64,000 nucleotides of DNA from RH-AL1 sp050013235 (GTDB taxonomy: Bacteria > Pseudomonadota > Alphaproteobacteria > Rhizobiales > Beijerinckiaceae), in NCBI GenBank assembly GCA_050013235.1, contig JBEKFQ010000001.1, forward strand, positions 124,001 through 188,000. Direction: 5' to 3'. The notes below the pieces were generated by a model that was given only the letters and a program-made list of their open reading frames with translations, ran no database searches and was not told the origin of the DNA. The translations under genes were made by a program, and so were the position numbers. This document shows positions 9,368 to 16,218 of the stretch, in pieces. How positions within the stretch are numbered: the stretch's first letter is position 1; every line of letters starts with the position of its first letter.

Positions 9368-9478
9368 TTAGATCGGCTGGTCCGCGGCCCGGAACGCACG
9401 GAAATGTTTCGGGCCGTCAATCTCTTGTTTACCGCGTTCCCGCATTCTCGGCGCAAGGCGCCTTGGGGAACGAACATC

Positions 9479-9766
9479 ATGATGCATCACGTCCGGCGTT
9501 TGTTTCGTGACGAACGCGGCACTTCGTTCGAGAAGATCGCGCTGTCCGTCGCCATCATGGCCGTGGGCTTTATTGCCACGGCCGACGTGCTGGATTTTAT
9601 GTCCAGGAAACATGGCGTGGCGATTGGCGTGGCCGCGCGCAATGTCGCGCGCGCGATCCTGCCCAGCGCAGGCGACGACGGGATCGATTACAGCACGACG
9701 GGCTCGATCCGGCCGTCCCAGCGTCAGGAGGTCGTCCTCGATCCCTGCACGGGTCAACAGAAGTAG
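9479..9766 (+). CDS. Small one-helix protein, Flp-pilin-like, paralogue of the preceding gene
   Basis: A 95-residue protein starting MMHHVRRLFRDERG, then TSFEKIALSVAIMAVGFIAT and a C-terminal part with GIDYSTTGSIRPSQ. It matches its neighbour at four points: the RRxxR head, the G-x-x-F-E junction, the DFMS sequence after the helix, and the G-x-DY-x-x-T-x-S/T-I-R-P-S tail. The ATG at 9479 is chosen over an in-frame upstream ATG (9404) because GGGGA sits before it and the extension breaks the match. RDERG-T-SFE is very close to the prepilin-peptidase site of Flp pilins. A secreted or membrane-anchored minor pilin-like role is inference. Confidence 0.65.
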   Translation: MMHHVRRLFRDERGTSFEKIALSVAIMAVGFIATADVLDFMSRKHGVAIGVAARNVARAILPSAGDDGIDYSTTGSIRPSQRQEVVLDPCTGQQK

Positions 9767-9799
9767 CCAGAATCTCGGAATGTAGCGGCCGGCCCCAAC

Positions 9800-10342
9800 T
9801 CATCGATCGTCGAGGGGCGGCTCGCTCGCTCCTGCGCCAAGCGGGCGTTGCATCAACACGACATCGAGCCAACGCCCGGACTTCCAGCCCGCCGCGCGTA
9901 ACGTGCCAAGCGGCGCAAAGCCCGCCTTTTCGTGAAGCCGGATCGATCCCGCATTTTCGCCGTCGCCGATCACCGCCACCATCTGCCGGTAGCCCCGCGC
10001 GACGGATTCGTCGATCAGGCGTTCGATCAAAGCCGCGCCAACGCCCCTGCCCTGGCAATCCTCGCGCACATAGATCGAATCCTCCACCAGGAACCGGTAC
10101 GCCGGCCGGTCGCGATAGGCTCCGGCATAGGCGTAGCCCAGAACCTCGCCCGCGGCGCAGGCCACGAGATAGGGATAGCCCAATGCGGTGAGGCGGGCAT
10201 GCCGCGCCGCCATTTCACCCTCGTCCGGCGGATCGAGCTCGAACGTGCCGGTGCCGTGCAGAACGGCATGCCGGTAGATCGCCGTGATCGCGGCGAAATC
10301 GCCGGGCACGGCATCGCGGATGAGAATTTGGTGAGATGGCAA
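9800..10342 (-). CDS. GNAT family N-acetyltransferase (phosphinothricin acetyltransferase-like)
   Basis: A 180-residue acetyl-CoA-dependent acetyltransferase. IRDAVPGDFAAITAIYRHAV, GTGTFELDPP and the acetyl-CoA pyrophosphate loop CQGRGVGAALIERL around residue 100 match the Pat/Bar/MnaT branch, which acetylates methionine derivatives or phosphinothricin-like amino acids. SIRLHEKAGF is the conserved C-terminal element. It is convergent with the pilin-like pair and divergent from rpsF. The true substrate is uncertain. Confidence 0.85.
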   Translation of the reverse strand: MPSHQILIRDAVPGDFAAITAIYRHAVLHGTGTFELDPPDEGEMAARHARLTALGYPYLVACAAGEVLGYAYAGAYRDRPAYRFLVEDSIYVREDCQGRGVGAALIERLIDESVARGYRQMVAVIGDGENAGSIRLHEKAGFAPLGTLRAAGWKSGRWLDVVLMQRPLGAGASEPPLDDR

Positions 10343-10671
10343 TGGAGGGTTCCCGGCAAGCGTGGCGTTTCGCGAGAATAGCCTGATCCTGCGGGCTGGG
10401 GCGAGCGTCCCGAGGAAAACCTTTGCTGGGCTTGTCCGCCTTGCGTCCCCGCAAAATCCCTGTATAAGGGCCGCTTCGTTCCGGCCGGAGGCTGAACGGA
10501 CGGCTCGCCTTTGGCGGGCAGGCTTATTTCTTCCTGGCGATCCATTCTGGAAACCCCTGAAAAATCAAGCCGGCGTCCCGTGTCTCCGCCTTCGTGTGGT
10601 TACTCGTCGGGCCTTTCCGGGGCTCGAAGGGCTTCGCGCCGGGACGTTTGTTCAAACAGAAAGGCACGCTG
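10343..10671 (+). promoter_or_regulatory. Promoter and leader region of the rpsF operon
   Basis: A possible sigma-70-type promoter is TTGCGT (10441-10446), a 16-bp spacer, and TATAAG (10463-10468). The leader that follows is about 200 bases long. S6:S18 leader autoregulation is known in other bacteria, and this leader has room for it, but I did not identify the binding structure. No gene is supported here. Confidence 0.35.
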
Positions 10672-11139
10672 ATGTCGCTCTACGAGCACGTCTATTTAGC
10701 GCGTCAGGACGTTTCCGCGCAACAAGTGGAAGCCCTGACCGAAAGTTACAAGGCAATCGTCGAAGGTCTCGGCGGCAAGTTCGAGAAAGTCGAATATTGG
10801 GGCGTCAAGTCCCTCGCTTACCGGATCAAGAAGAACCGGAAGTCCCATTTCACGCTCATCAACATCGACGCGCCGCCGGCCGCCATCACCGAGATGGAAC
10901 GCCAGCAGGGCATCAGCGAAGATGTGCTGCGTTTTATCACCATTCGCGTCGATGCGCACGAGACCGGCCCGTCCGCCATGCTGCGCAAGCGCGAAGACGA
11001 CGACCGCGGTGATCGTGGCGATCGCGGTGACCGGGGCGATCGTCCCGACCGTGGCGCGCGTGGTCCGCGCGGTGACCGTCCGCCGCGCCGTCCGCGTGAC
11101 GAAGCGGGTCCCGCCATTCATGAAGATGGAGCTTACTGA
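10672..11139 (+). CDS. rpsF: 30S ribosomal protein S6
   Basis: A 155-residue S6. MSLYEHVYLARQDVS, the EYWGVKSLAYRIKKNRKSHF segment and FITIRVDAHE are diagnostic. It binds the 16S rRNA central domain as a dimer with S18. The ATG at 10672 is chosen over an upstream ATG because MSLYEHV is the family start and AAAGG precedes it. After residue 105 there is an Asp/Arg/Gly-rich tail built from DRGDRG repeats, common in alphaproteobacterial S6. The stop codon overlaps the rpsR start by one base, so the two proteins are translationally coupled. Confidence 0.97.
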   Translation: MSLYEHVYLARQDVSAQQVEALTESYKAIVEGLGGKFEKVEYWGVKSLAYRIKKNRKSHFTLINIDAPPAAITEMERQQGISEDVLRFITIRVDAHETGPSAMLRKREDDDRGDRGDRGDRGDRPDRGARGPRGDRPPRRPRDEAGPAIHEDGAY

Positions 11140-11384
11140 TGGCCGCCGCAGCCGCTGGCGCTCGCCGCCCCTTCTTCCGCCGCCGCAAAACCTGCCCCTT
11201 CACCGGGCCGGGCGCGCCGAAGATCGACTACAAGGACACGCGTCTCCTCTCGCGCTACATTTCCGAGCGCGGCAAGATCGTGCCCTCGCGCATCACCGCC
11301 GTTTCGGCGAAGAAGCAGCGTGAACTCGCCCAAGCGATCAAGCGCGCCCGCTTCTTGGGGCTGCTGCCCTACGTGATCCGGTAA
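11139..11384 (+). CDS. rpsR: 30S ribosomal protein S18
   Basis: An 81-residue S18. RRPFFRRRKTCPFTG, IDYKDTRLLSRYISERGKI and AIKRARFLGLLPYV are family signatures. It forms a heterodimer with S6 on the small subunit platform. It starts on the last base of the rpsF stop codon (TGATG). It is followed by about 335 bases with inverted and direct repeats before the DUF2232 gene, so whether the operon runs on is not certain. Confidence 0.97.
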   Translation: MAAAAAGARRPFFRRRKTCPFTGPGAPKIDYKDTRLLSRYISERGKIVPSRITAVSAKKQRELAQAIKRARFLGLLPYVIR

Positions 11385-11423
11385 GGCACTTAGGCAACAG
11401 AACGGCTCTGCCTCCGGGCGCCG

Positions 11424-11619
11424 ATCCTCCTCCGCGAAGCGGGGGAGGGGAACCGCCGGAGGCGGTGGAGGGGGCGGCTATCGCCGCAACCTTCACCGGT
11501 TCCGTCACCGGGCGCCGTGAAACCTAGGCAGGACTGAGAAACCTAGGCAGGATTGAAGCGCACCTGCCCCCTCCACCATGCTCCGCATGGTTCCCCTCCC
11601 CCGCTTCGCGGAGGAGGAT
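11424..11619. repeat. Long imperfect inverted repeat between rpsR and the DUF2232 gene
   Basis: The left arm (11424-11475) begins ATCCTCCTCCGCGAAGCGGG; the right arm (11566-11619) ends with its reverse complement. The arms of about 52 and 54 bases match almost completely except for the stretch AACCGCCGGAGGCGGT against the ATGCTCCGCATGGTT side. About 90 bases separate them. The layout resembles paired REP/BIME-like intergenic elements. Confidence 0.7.
11519..11556. repeat. 19-bp tandem direct repeat
   Basis: GAAACCTAGGCAGGACTGA (11519-11537) is followed at once by the same 19-mer with one change (11538-11556). It lies inside the spacer of the larger inverted repeat. Function unknown. Confidence 0.8.
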
Positions 11620-11719
11620 TAGCGGATGGCAAGGAACCCCGTGCCATTCAGTTGGGGCCGGCGTGGCGGATCTGCTGCGTCCTGTCTCTAACCGCCGGAT
11701 CGAGCGGGACAGCGAGTTC

Positions 11720-12772
11720 ATGAAACGGTTCTTTCTCAAACTTTCCAGCACGGCGGCGCTGGCTGCCGCGGGCGGCGGGCTAGCCTCGGCCCTGTTGTCG
11801 CTGCTCACGGTCCAAAAGACCACGCTCGCCTTGGCGATGGGCTGTCTCTCGCCGCTCCCCATCATGTTGGCCACTCTCGCATTTGGCGCCTGGCCGGGGT
11901 GGGCCGCGGCCGTCATCGCCACATCCACCGTTTTCGCCTTTGGCGCCGGACAAGGCGGATTCGCCGCCTCGCACTGGGAGCTGTTGCAACCGGCGGCGCT
12001 GGATGCCGCCTCCTACGCCATCAGCCTCGCAATTCCGGCCTGGTGGTTGTCCCGGCTGGCCGCCTCGACGCGCCTCTCCGCGCCCACGATCGCCGCCGCC
12101 GACGAGCGCAAGCTTGGCCTGATCATCGCTTCCGCCGCCGCCTTTTCCGTCCTCGGCATCGTCATCGATTTCACGAGTACCGTCATCGCCCAGGGCGGGT
12201 TCACCGCGACCATGGCCACGATGGCCGAACACGTCGAACCCTATGTCCAGACGCTTCTGGAGGGCCGCGATCTTCCCACGGGTCTCACGGCCCACGATGT
12301 CGCGGTCGCCATGACGTGGGCCGAAATGCCCGTGCTCGCGGCGGCCTCGCTCGTTCTTCTCGGCTTCAATATGTGGCTGGCCGCGCGGATCACGCGGGCC
12401 TCGGGCCGGTTTCCCGCGCCTTGGCCGGATCTTCCGCATAACCTGCGCGCGCCGCGCGTTTTGGGCCTGGTTCTCGCCGTCGCGCTTGGATTGTCCTTCG
12501 CGGGCGGACTAGTCGGCATGATCGCCCTGATCGCCACGGGCGCTTTGAGTATGGCTTTCGCGGTGCAGGGGATCGCCCTGATCCATGATGTCACGCGCGG
12601 CAAGAGCTACCGGCTTCCGCTGCTCATCATCCTCTATTTGACCCTCGGCATGCTGATGCCTTGGCTTTTGGCCGTCTATGCCGCCATCGGACTCGGCGAT
12701 GCCGGCTTTTCGTGGCGCGGCAAGCCGGTCAGAGCGCCGGAACCGGGAAAGACCCGGCCAACGAACAGCTAG
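11720..12772 (+). CDS. DUF2232 family membrane protein
   Basis: A 350-residue protein with about eight hydrophobic segments, starting MKRFFLKLSSTAALAAAGGG. Its position between rpsR and rplI is a conserved arrangement for DUF2232 (YybS-like) proteins in this bacterial order, and the pattern of Gly/Ala-rich helices with a C-terminal LPLLIILYLTLGMLMPW fits. The role is unknown. An in-frame ATG at 11663 would add 19 residues of unconvincing sequence; the ATG at 11720 starts directly at the hydrophobic head. The Arg/Pro-rich end is probably cytoplasmic. Confidence 0.75.
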   Translation: MKRFFLKLSSTAALAAAGGGLASALLSLLTVQKTTLALAMGCLSPLPIMLATLAFGAWPGWAAAVIATSTVFAFGAGQGGFAASHWELLQPAALDAASYAISLAIPAWWLSRLAASTRLSAPTIAAADERKLGLIIASAAAFSVLGIVIDFTSTVIAQGGFTATMATMAEHVEPYVQTLLEGRDLPTGLTAHDVAVAMTWAEMPVLAAASLVLLGFNMWLAARITRASGRFPAPWPDLPHNLRAPRVLGLVLAVALGLSFAGGLVGMIALIATGALSMAFAVQGIALIHDVTRGKSYRLPLLIILYLTLGMLMPWLLAVYAAIGLGDAGFSWRGKPVRAPEPGKTRPTNS

Positions 12773-12828
12773 CGGAAGCGCCGCTAGACCCATCACCTCA
12801 CCCACCATCACGATGAAGGACTAAGACC

Positions 12829-13398
12829 ATGGAAGTTATTCTGCTCGAACGCATCGCCAAGCTCGGCCAATTGGGTGAAACCGTCCGCGTCAAGGACGGC
12901 TATGCCCGCAACTTCCTGCTGCCCGGCGGCAAGGCTCTGCGCGCGACCGCGGCCAACAAGAAGCGCTTCGAAGGCCAGAAGGCGCAACTCGAGGCCCGCA
13001 ACCTCGAACTCAAGACCGAAGCCGCCAGCGTGGCCGAAAAGCTCGACGGCCAAAGCTTCATCATCATCCGCCAGGCCGGCGAAACCGGTCAGCTCTACGG
13101 GTCGGTCTCGACTCGCGACGTCGCCGAAGCGATTACGTCGGGCGGCTTCAGCGCGCATCGCAACCAGGTCGAATTGACCGCGCCGATCAAGACGCTCGGC
13201 CTGCATACCCTGCCGGTCCACCTTCACCCCGAAGTCGAAGCCAAGGTCATCATCAACGTCGCGCGTTCTCCGGAAGAAGCCGAACGTCAGGCCAAGGGCG
13301 AGGAAATCAACATCGTCGAGGAAACCACGATGGACGATCTCGGCCTCGAAGTCGGCGCCGCTTTGGCCGCGGCGGACGGTAGCCTCGGCGATCGCTAA
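12829..13398 (+). CDS. rplI: 50S ribosomal protein L9
   Basis: A 189-residue L9. MEVILLERIAKLGQLGETVRVKDGYARNFLLP is the family start, followed by the connecting helix and a C-terminal rRNA-binding domain with LPVHLHPEVEAKVIINV. L9 binds 23S rRNA domain V and helps keep the reading frame. The acidic tail after about residue 155 is longer than in E. coli L9 (149 residues), as is usual in alphaproteobacteria. A strong hairpin follows. Confidence 0.97.
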   Translation: MEVILLERIAKLGQLGETVRVKDGYARNFLLPGGKALRATAANKKRFEGQKAQLEARNLELKTEAASVAEKLDGQSFIIIRQAGETGQLYGSVSTRDVAEAITSGGFSAHRNQVELTAPIKTLGLHTLPVHLHPEVEAKVIINVARSPEEAERQAKGEEINIVEETTMDDLGLEVGAALAAADGSLGDR

Positions 13399-13406
13399 CA
13401 GACTGT

Positions 13407-13434
13407 TTCCTTCGTCCGCTCGCGGGCGAAGGAA
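13407..13434 (+). terminator. Hairpin after rplI
   Basis: TTCCTTCG (13407-13414) pairs perfectly with CGAAGGAA (13427-13434), with an inner CCGC/GCGG stem. It begins nine bases past the rplI stop and is followed by a pyrimidine-rich CTCGCTCTCTTT. It probably ends the ribosomal-protein transcript and merges into the palindromic repeat that follows. Confidence 0.5.
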
Positions 13435-13435
13435 C

Positions 13436-13506
13436 TCGCTCTCTTTATAAGAAGTTAGAGCATGTCCTCGATCGAAAAAGTCTGCAACTTTTTCGGGACA
13501 TGCTCT
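13436..13506. repeat. Dispersed palindromic repeat, copy A
   Basis: The palindrome AGAGCATGTCCTCGATCGAA...TTTTTCGGGACATGCTCT is preceded by CTCTCTTTATAAGAAGTT. The same element recurs in reverse orientation at 32294-32369 and in a diverged form at 19876-19950, with a weak remnant at 48038-48081. It runs up to the 3' end of the ATP12 gene. Confidence 0.85.
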
Positions 13507-14305
13507 ACTCCGCCAGCCGGTAAAGCGTGCTGGCGGCTTCCATCTCCCGCCAGCGGCGGGCGCGGCGCGCGATGGCCTCGCTGTCGGCGCCCCAGAAACG
13601 AGCCTGATATTCCTCGTCGGCATGGGCGGCGCTCCAGGCGGCCTCCGGCGTGAAACGCCCCCGCGCCACGCCGAGGGCAAGCAGCACCGAGCCCATCAGG
13701 GACGTCTCGACACTGAACGCGGCCAATTTCAGCGCGCCGGACCGTCCCCGTGCAATCGCCTCCACCGCTTGCGCCACGGCCGCGCGGGCGGCTTGGGGCT
13801 GCTCGACATAGACCACGCCCTGGGCGCAGATGAAGCGCGCGCCAAGCTCTTCGCGGGCGAACTCGAGCACCGGATCCCAGGCCGCCCCTTGCGCCGCCAC
13901 CAGGGCATCGGGATCCCCCGCGCGATAACAAACGAGATCGGTTTCCGCGAATTTGGCGACTTCGGCCGACGTCTCGGCAAGCCGCCCCGCGACGCCGTCG
14001 ATCGCGGAATTGGCAAGCCGGGTCAGCGGCATTTCGCCGGGGTCGATCACCTCGGCCTGCGCGCGCCATTCCGACGCGACACGTTCCGCAAGCTCCGCGC
14101 TTGGCAGGACGAGCCGGTTCTTGGCGGGGGTGCGCACGGGCTTGCCATCGAGCAGCAGCGTATACCCACCCTCGACGCCAGCGATGGACACCTCTTTGTA
14201 GAAGCGCCGGGGCAGCACTTTTTGAAGATCGCGCCGCGCCATTTTGACGGGATCGATGGGCTCGCCCGCCTCGGGAAAGAGCGCCTTGCGGAGATCGTCA
14301 GTCAT
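13505..14305 (-). CDS. ATP12-type F1-ATPase assembly chaperone
   Basis: A 266-residue protein of the ATP12 family, which in mitochondria binds the F1 alpha subunit during assembly; alphaproteobacterial members are presumed to do the same. Diagnostic stretches are RRFYKEVSI, YTLLLDGKPVRTPAKNRLVLP, EWRAQAEVIDPGEMPLTRLANSAID and ETDLVCYRAG. It starts at 14305, 48 bases downstream of the response-regulator stop on the same strand. Its last codons touch the edge of the palindromic repeat. Confidence 0.9.
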   Translation of the reverse strand: MTDDLRKALFPEAGEPIDPVKMARRDLQKVLPRRFYKEVSIAGVEGGYTLLLDGKPVRTPAKNRLVLPSAELAERVASEWRAQAEVIDPGEMPLTRLANSAIDGVAGRLAETSAEVAKFAETDLVCYRAGDPDALVAAQGAAWDPVLEFAREELGARFICAQGVVYVEQPQAARAAVAQAVEAIARGRSGALKLAAFSVETSLMGSVLLALGVARGRFTPEAAWSAAHADEEYQARFWGADSEAIARRARRWREMEAASTLYRLAE

Positions 14306-14353
14306 GCTGGGGTCCTGCTGGAGGCTGCCGGTCGCGCGCCTCTAAAACAAAAA

Positions 14354-15043
14354 TCAAGGCCGGGCCTTGGCGGCGTCGTTGACAGGCTCGGCGGTCACGA
14401 GATAGCCGAGCCCGCGCATGGTCTGAATGATATCGACCCCGAGCTTGCGGCGCAGGCGCCCGACGAACACCTCGATCGTGTTGGAATCGCGGTCGAAATC
14501 CTGATCGTAGAGATGCTCGACGATCTCCGCGCGCGAGATGACGCGCCCGGCGTGGTGCATCAGATAGGACAACAGCCGGTACTCGTGCGAGGTCAGCTTG
14601 ATGGGATTGCCATCCACCAAGACCCGGCTCGCGCGGGTGTCGAGCTGAACCGGCCCGCAGATCATTTCGCTCGAGGCATGGCCTGCCGCCCGGCGCAACA
14701 GCGCGCGCAGGCGCGCCAACACTTCCTCCATGTGAAAAGGCTTGGCGACGTAATCGTCGGCGCCGGCATCGAACCCCCTCACCTTGTCGCTCCAGCGGTC
14801 GCGCGCGGTGAGGATCAGGATCGGCATGGTCCGGCCGGCCTTGCGCCACTCGCCGATGATGGAAATGCCATCCTTTTTCGGCAGGCCGAGATCGAGAACG
14901 ACGGCATCATAAGGTTCGGTCTCGCCGAGGAAGGCCCCTTCCTCGCCATCGTAGGCGCGGTCGACGGCATATCCCGCCTCTTCGAGTGCCCGGACGATCT
15001 GACGGTTGAGATCGTGATCGTCTTCCACGACAAGCAGACGCAA
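14354..15043 (-). CDS. Two-component response regulator, OmpR/PhoB family
   Basis: A 229-residue regulator. The receiver domain (1-115) has the acidic pocket EDDH, the phospho-acceptor Asp in AVVLDLGLPKKDG near residue 51, and Lys in VAKPFH. The C-terminal winged helix (130-225) has the LTSHEYRLLSYLMHHAGRVISR core and TIEVFVGRLRRKLG recognition region. It most resembles PhoP/CpxR-type regulators. The PepSY protein gene lies immediately upstream. A histidine kinase would normally follow, but the ATP12 gene comes next, so the kinase is elsewhere or lost. Confidence 0.93.
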   Translation of the reverse strand: MRLLVVEDDHDLNRQIVRALEEAGYAVDRAYDGEEGAFLGETEPYDAVVLDLGLPKKDGISIIGEWRKAGRTMPILILTARDRWSDKVRGFDAGADDYVAKPFHMEEVLARLRALLRRAAGHASSEMICGPVQLDTRASRVLVDGNPIKLTSHEYRLLSYLMHHAGRVISRAEIVEHLYDQDFDRDSNTIEVFVGRLRRKLGVDIIQTMRGLGYLVTAEPVNDAAKARP

Positions 15044-15131
15044 GCTCTAGACTCCTCGAAACAGGCCGCGCGCGGACTCACTTGTCCAGGCGGATTCGCC
15101 GGTCCAGGCTATTTCGCCTGTCCAAACCGGT

Positions 15132-15527
15132 TCACCTCTCATTGAGCGCGCCAATCGCTTGACCGTTGACGGCGTTGAGAAAGACATGAACCAAACGGCC
15201 ATCCCGGCGCAAGACCGAGATGTCGTAGACATAGTCTTCGTCCATCCTGCACAGTTTCACCCGTAGCGCCTCGCCTTGAATATGGCCGGCGGCCCCGCGC
15301 AGCAACCGGAATGGTTCCCCCAACCGGCGCGAGGTGATCTTTTCGCGGGTCTCGACGGAATTGAAACAGGTGCGCGGATGCTGCGCGTCGAGCGGATGGT
15401 GGTTGGGCTCGGCATGGGGGTGAGGAGCGGCTTCGACCACGGGCGGCGCATGCTGAGGCTCGGCGGCCAGAGCCAACGCCCCGGTCCCGGCAATCAGGCA
15501 GATGCTCGCCAGAATCCCAATTTTCAT
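15132..15527 (-). CDS. Periplasmic PepSY-like protein
   Basis: A 131-residue protein starting MKIGILASICLIAGTGALALAAEP, a clear signal peptide, then a His/Pro-rich linker (residues 25-45). The C-terminal part (LRVKLCRMDEDYVYDISVLRRDG then VNGQAIG) has the pattern of a PepSY repeat, as in small regulators encoded beside OmpR-type two-component systems. The in-frame ATG upstream at 15632 adds sequence incompatible with the signal peptide. It likely senses or tunes an envelope signal together with the downstream response regulator; that link is from position only. Confidence 0.7.
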   Translation of the reverse strand: MKIGILASICLIAGTGALALAAEPQHAPPVVEAAPHPHAEPNHHPLDAQHPRTCFNSVETREKITSRRLGEPFRLLRGAAGHIQGEALRVKLCRMDEDYVYDISVLRRDGRLVHVFLNAVNGQAIGALNER

Positions 15528-15619
15528 CGCAAAAGCCTCTGCCCCCCGCCATGAATAATCCATGAACGGAAAGGGCCAAATCATATCCTCGCGACGAGGC
15601 GGAAAAGTCCGGCGGACGG

Positions 15620-16129
15620 TTAGACCTCCCACGTGACGATGTGCGAGGGATAATCCTCCAATTCCACGGTTTTCTCACTGCCGCCGATCCGCCCGCTGAC
15701 GGAAATGCCGGCGTCGTGAACGCTTTGCTCCGAGCCGGAAACGAGAGGATGCCAGGCCTCCAGCGGACGTCCCTCCGCCACCAGCCGGTAGGCGCAGGTC
15801 TTGGGAAGCCAACGGATCGAGCGAACCGTCTTGGGTGTCAGCTTGATACAGTCGCGCACCTTTTTGCGGCGGGTGGCGTAAGAAGCGCAGGCGCAGGAGC
15901 CTTCGTCGAAGAGCTTGCAGGCGATATCCGTCAAATAAATTTGGCCGCTGTCTTCGTCCTCCAGCTTGACCAGGCAGCAGAGGCCACACCGGTCGCAAAG
16001 GCTCTCCCACTGCGGAGCGGTCATGGTCTCGAGCGCCACCGTTTCCCAAAAAGGCTTTTCCGCCTCGCCATGATCTTGTGGTGTTTCGAGTTCGGCATAT
16101 GTCTCTTTTCGAGACGGACGGGACGGCAT
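15620..16129 (-). CDS. YcgN/UPF0260 cysteine-cluster protein
   Basis: A 169-residue protein with the cysteine-rich pattern of the YcgN (YkgJ-like zinc/iron-chelating) family: CDRCGLCC near residue 48, CKLFDEGSCACASYATRR and DCIKLTP, followed by IRWLPKTCAYRLVAEGRPL and WHPL. The family is widespread in proteobacteria; its function is not settled. It is cytoplasmic with no signal peptide. It is divergent from the penicillin-binding protein gene about 90 bases away. Confidence 0.92.
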   Translation of the reverse strand: MPSRPSRKETYAELETPQDHGEAEKPFWETVALETMTAPQWESLCDRCGLCCLVKLEDEDSGQIYLTDIACKLFDEGSCACASYATRRKKVRDCIKLTPKTVRSIRWLPKTCAYRLVAEGRPLEAWHPLVSGSEQSVHDAGISVSGRIGGSEKTVELEDYPSHIVTWEV

Positions 16130-16218
16130 GCGGATTGCCCTTGTTAAAGTCGTCTTGATAGGGCGGTTAACCCCGAGTTAACAACCGGCTTGCGCCTGCC
16201 CGCGCCACCCGTCAAGAC

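Noticed and set aside
10990..11110. Short GATCGTGGC-type repeats that could suggest a CRISPR or minisatellite
   Set aside because: They encode the in-frame DRGDRG tail of ribosomal protein S6; no spacers or regular unit length.
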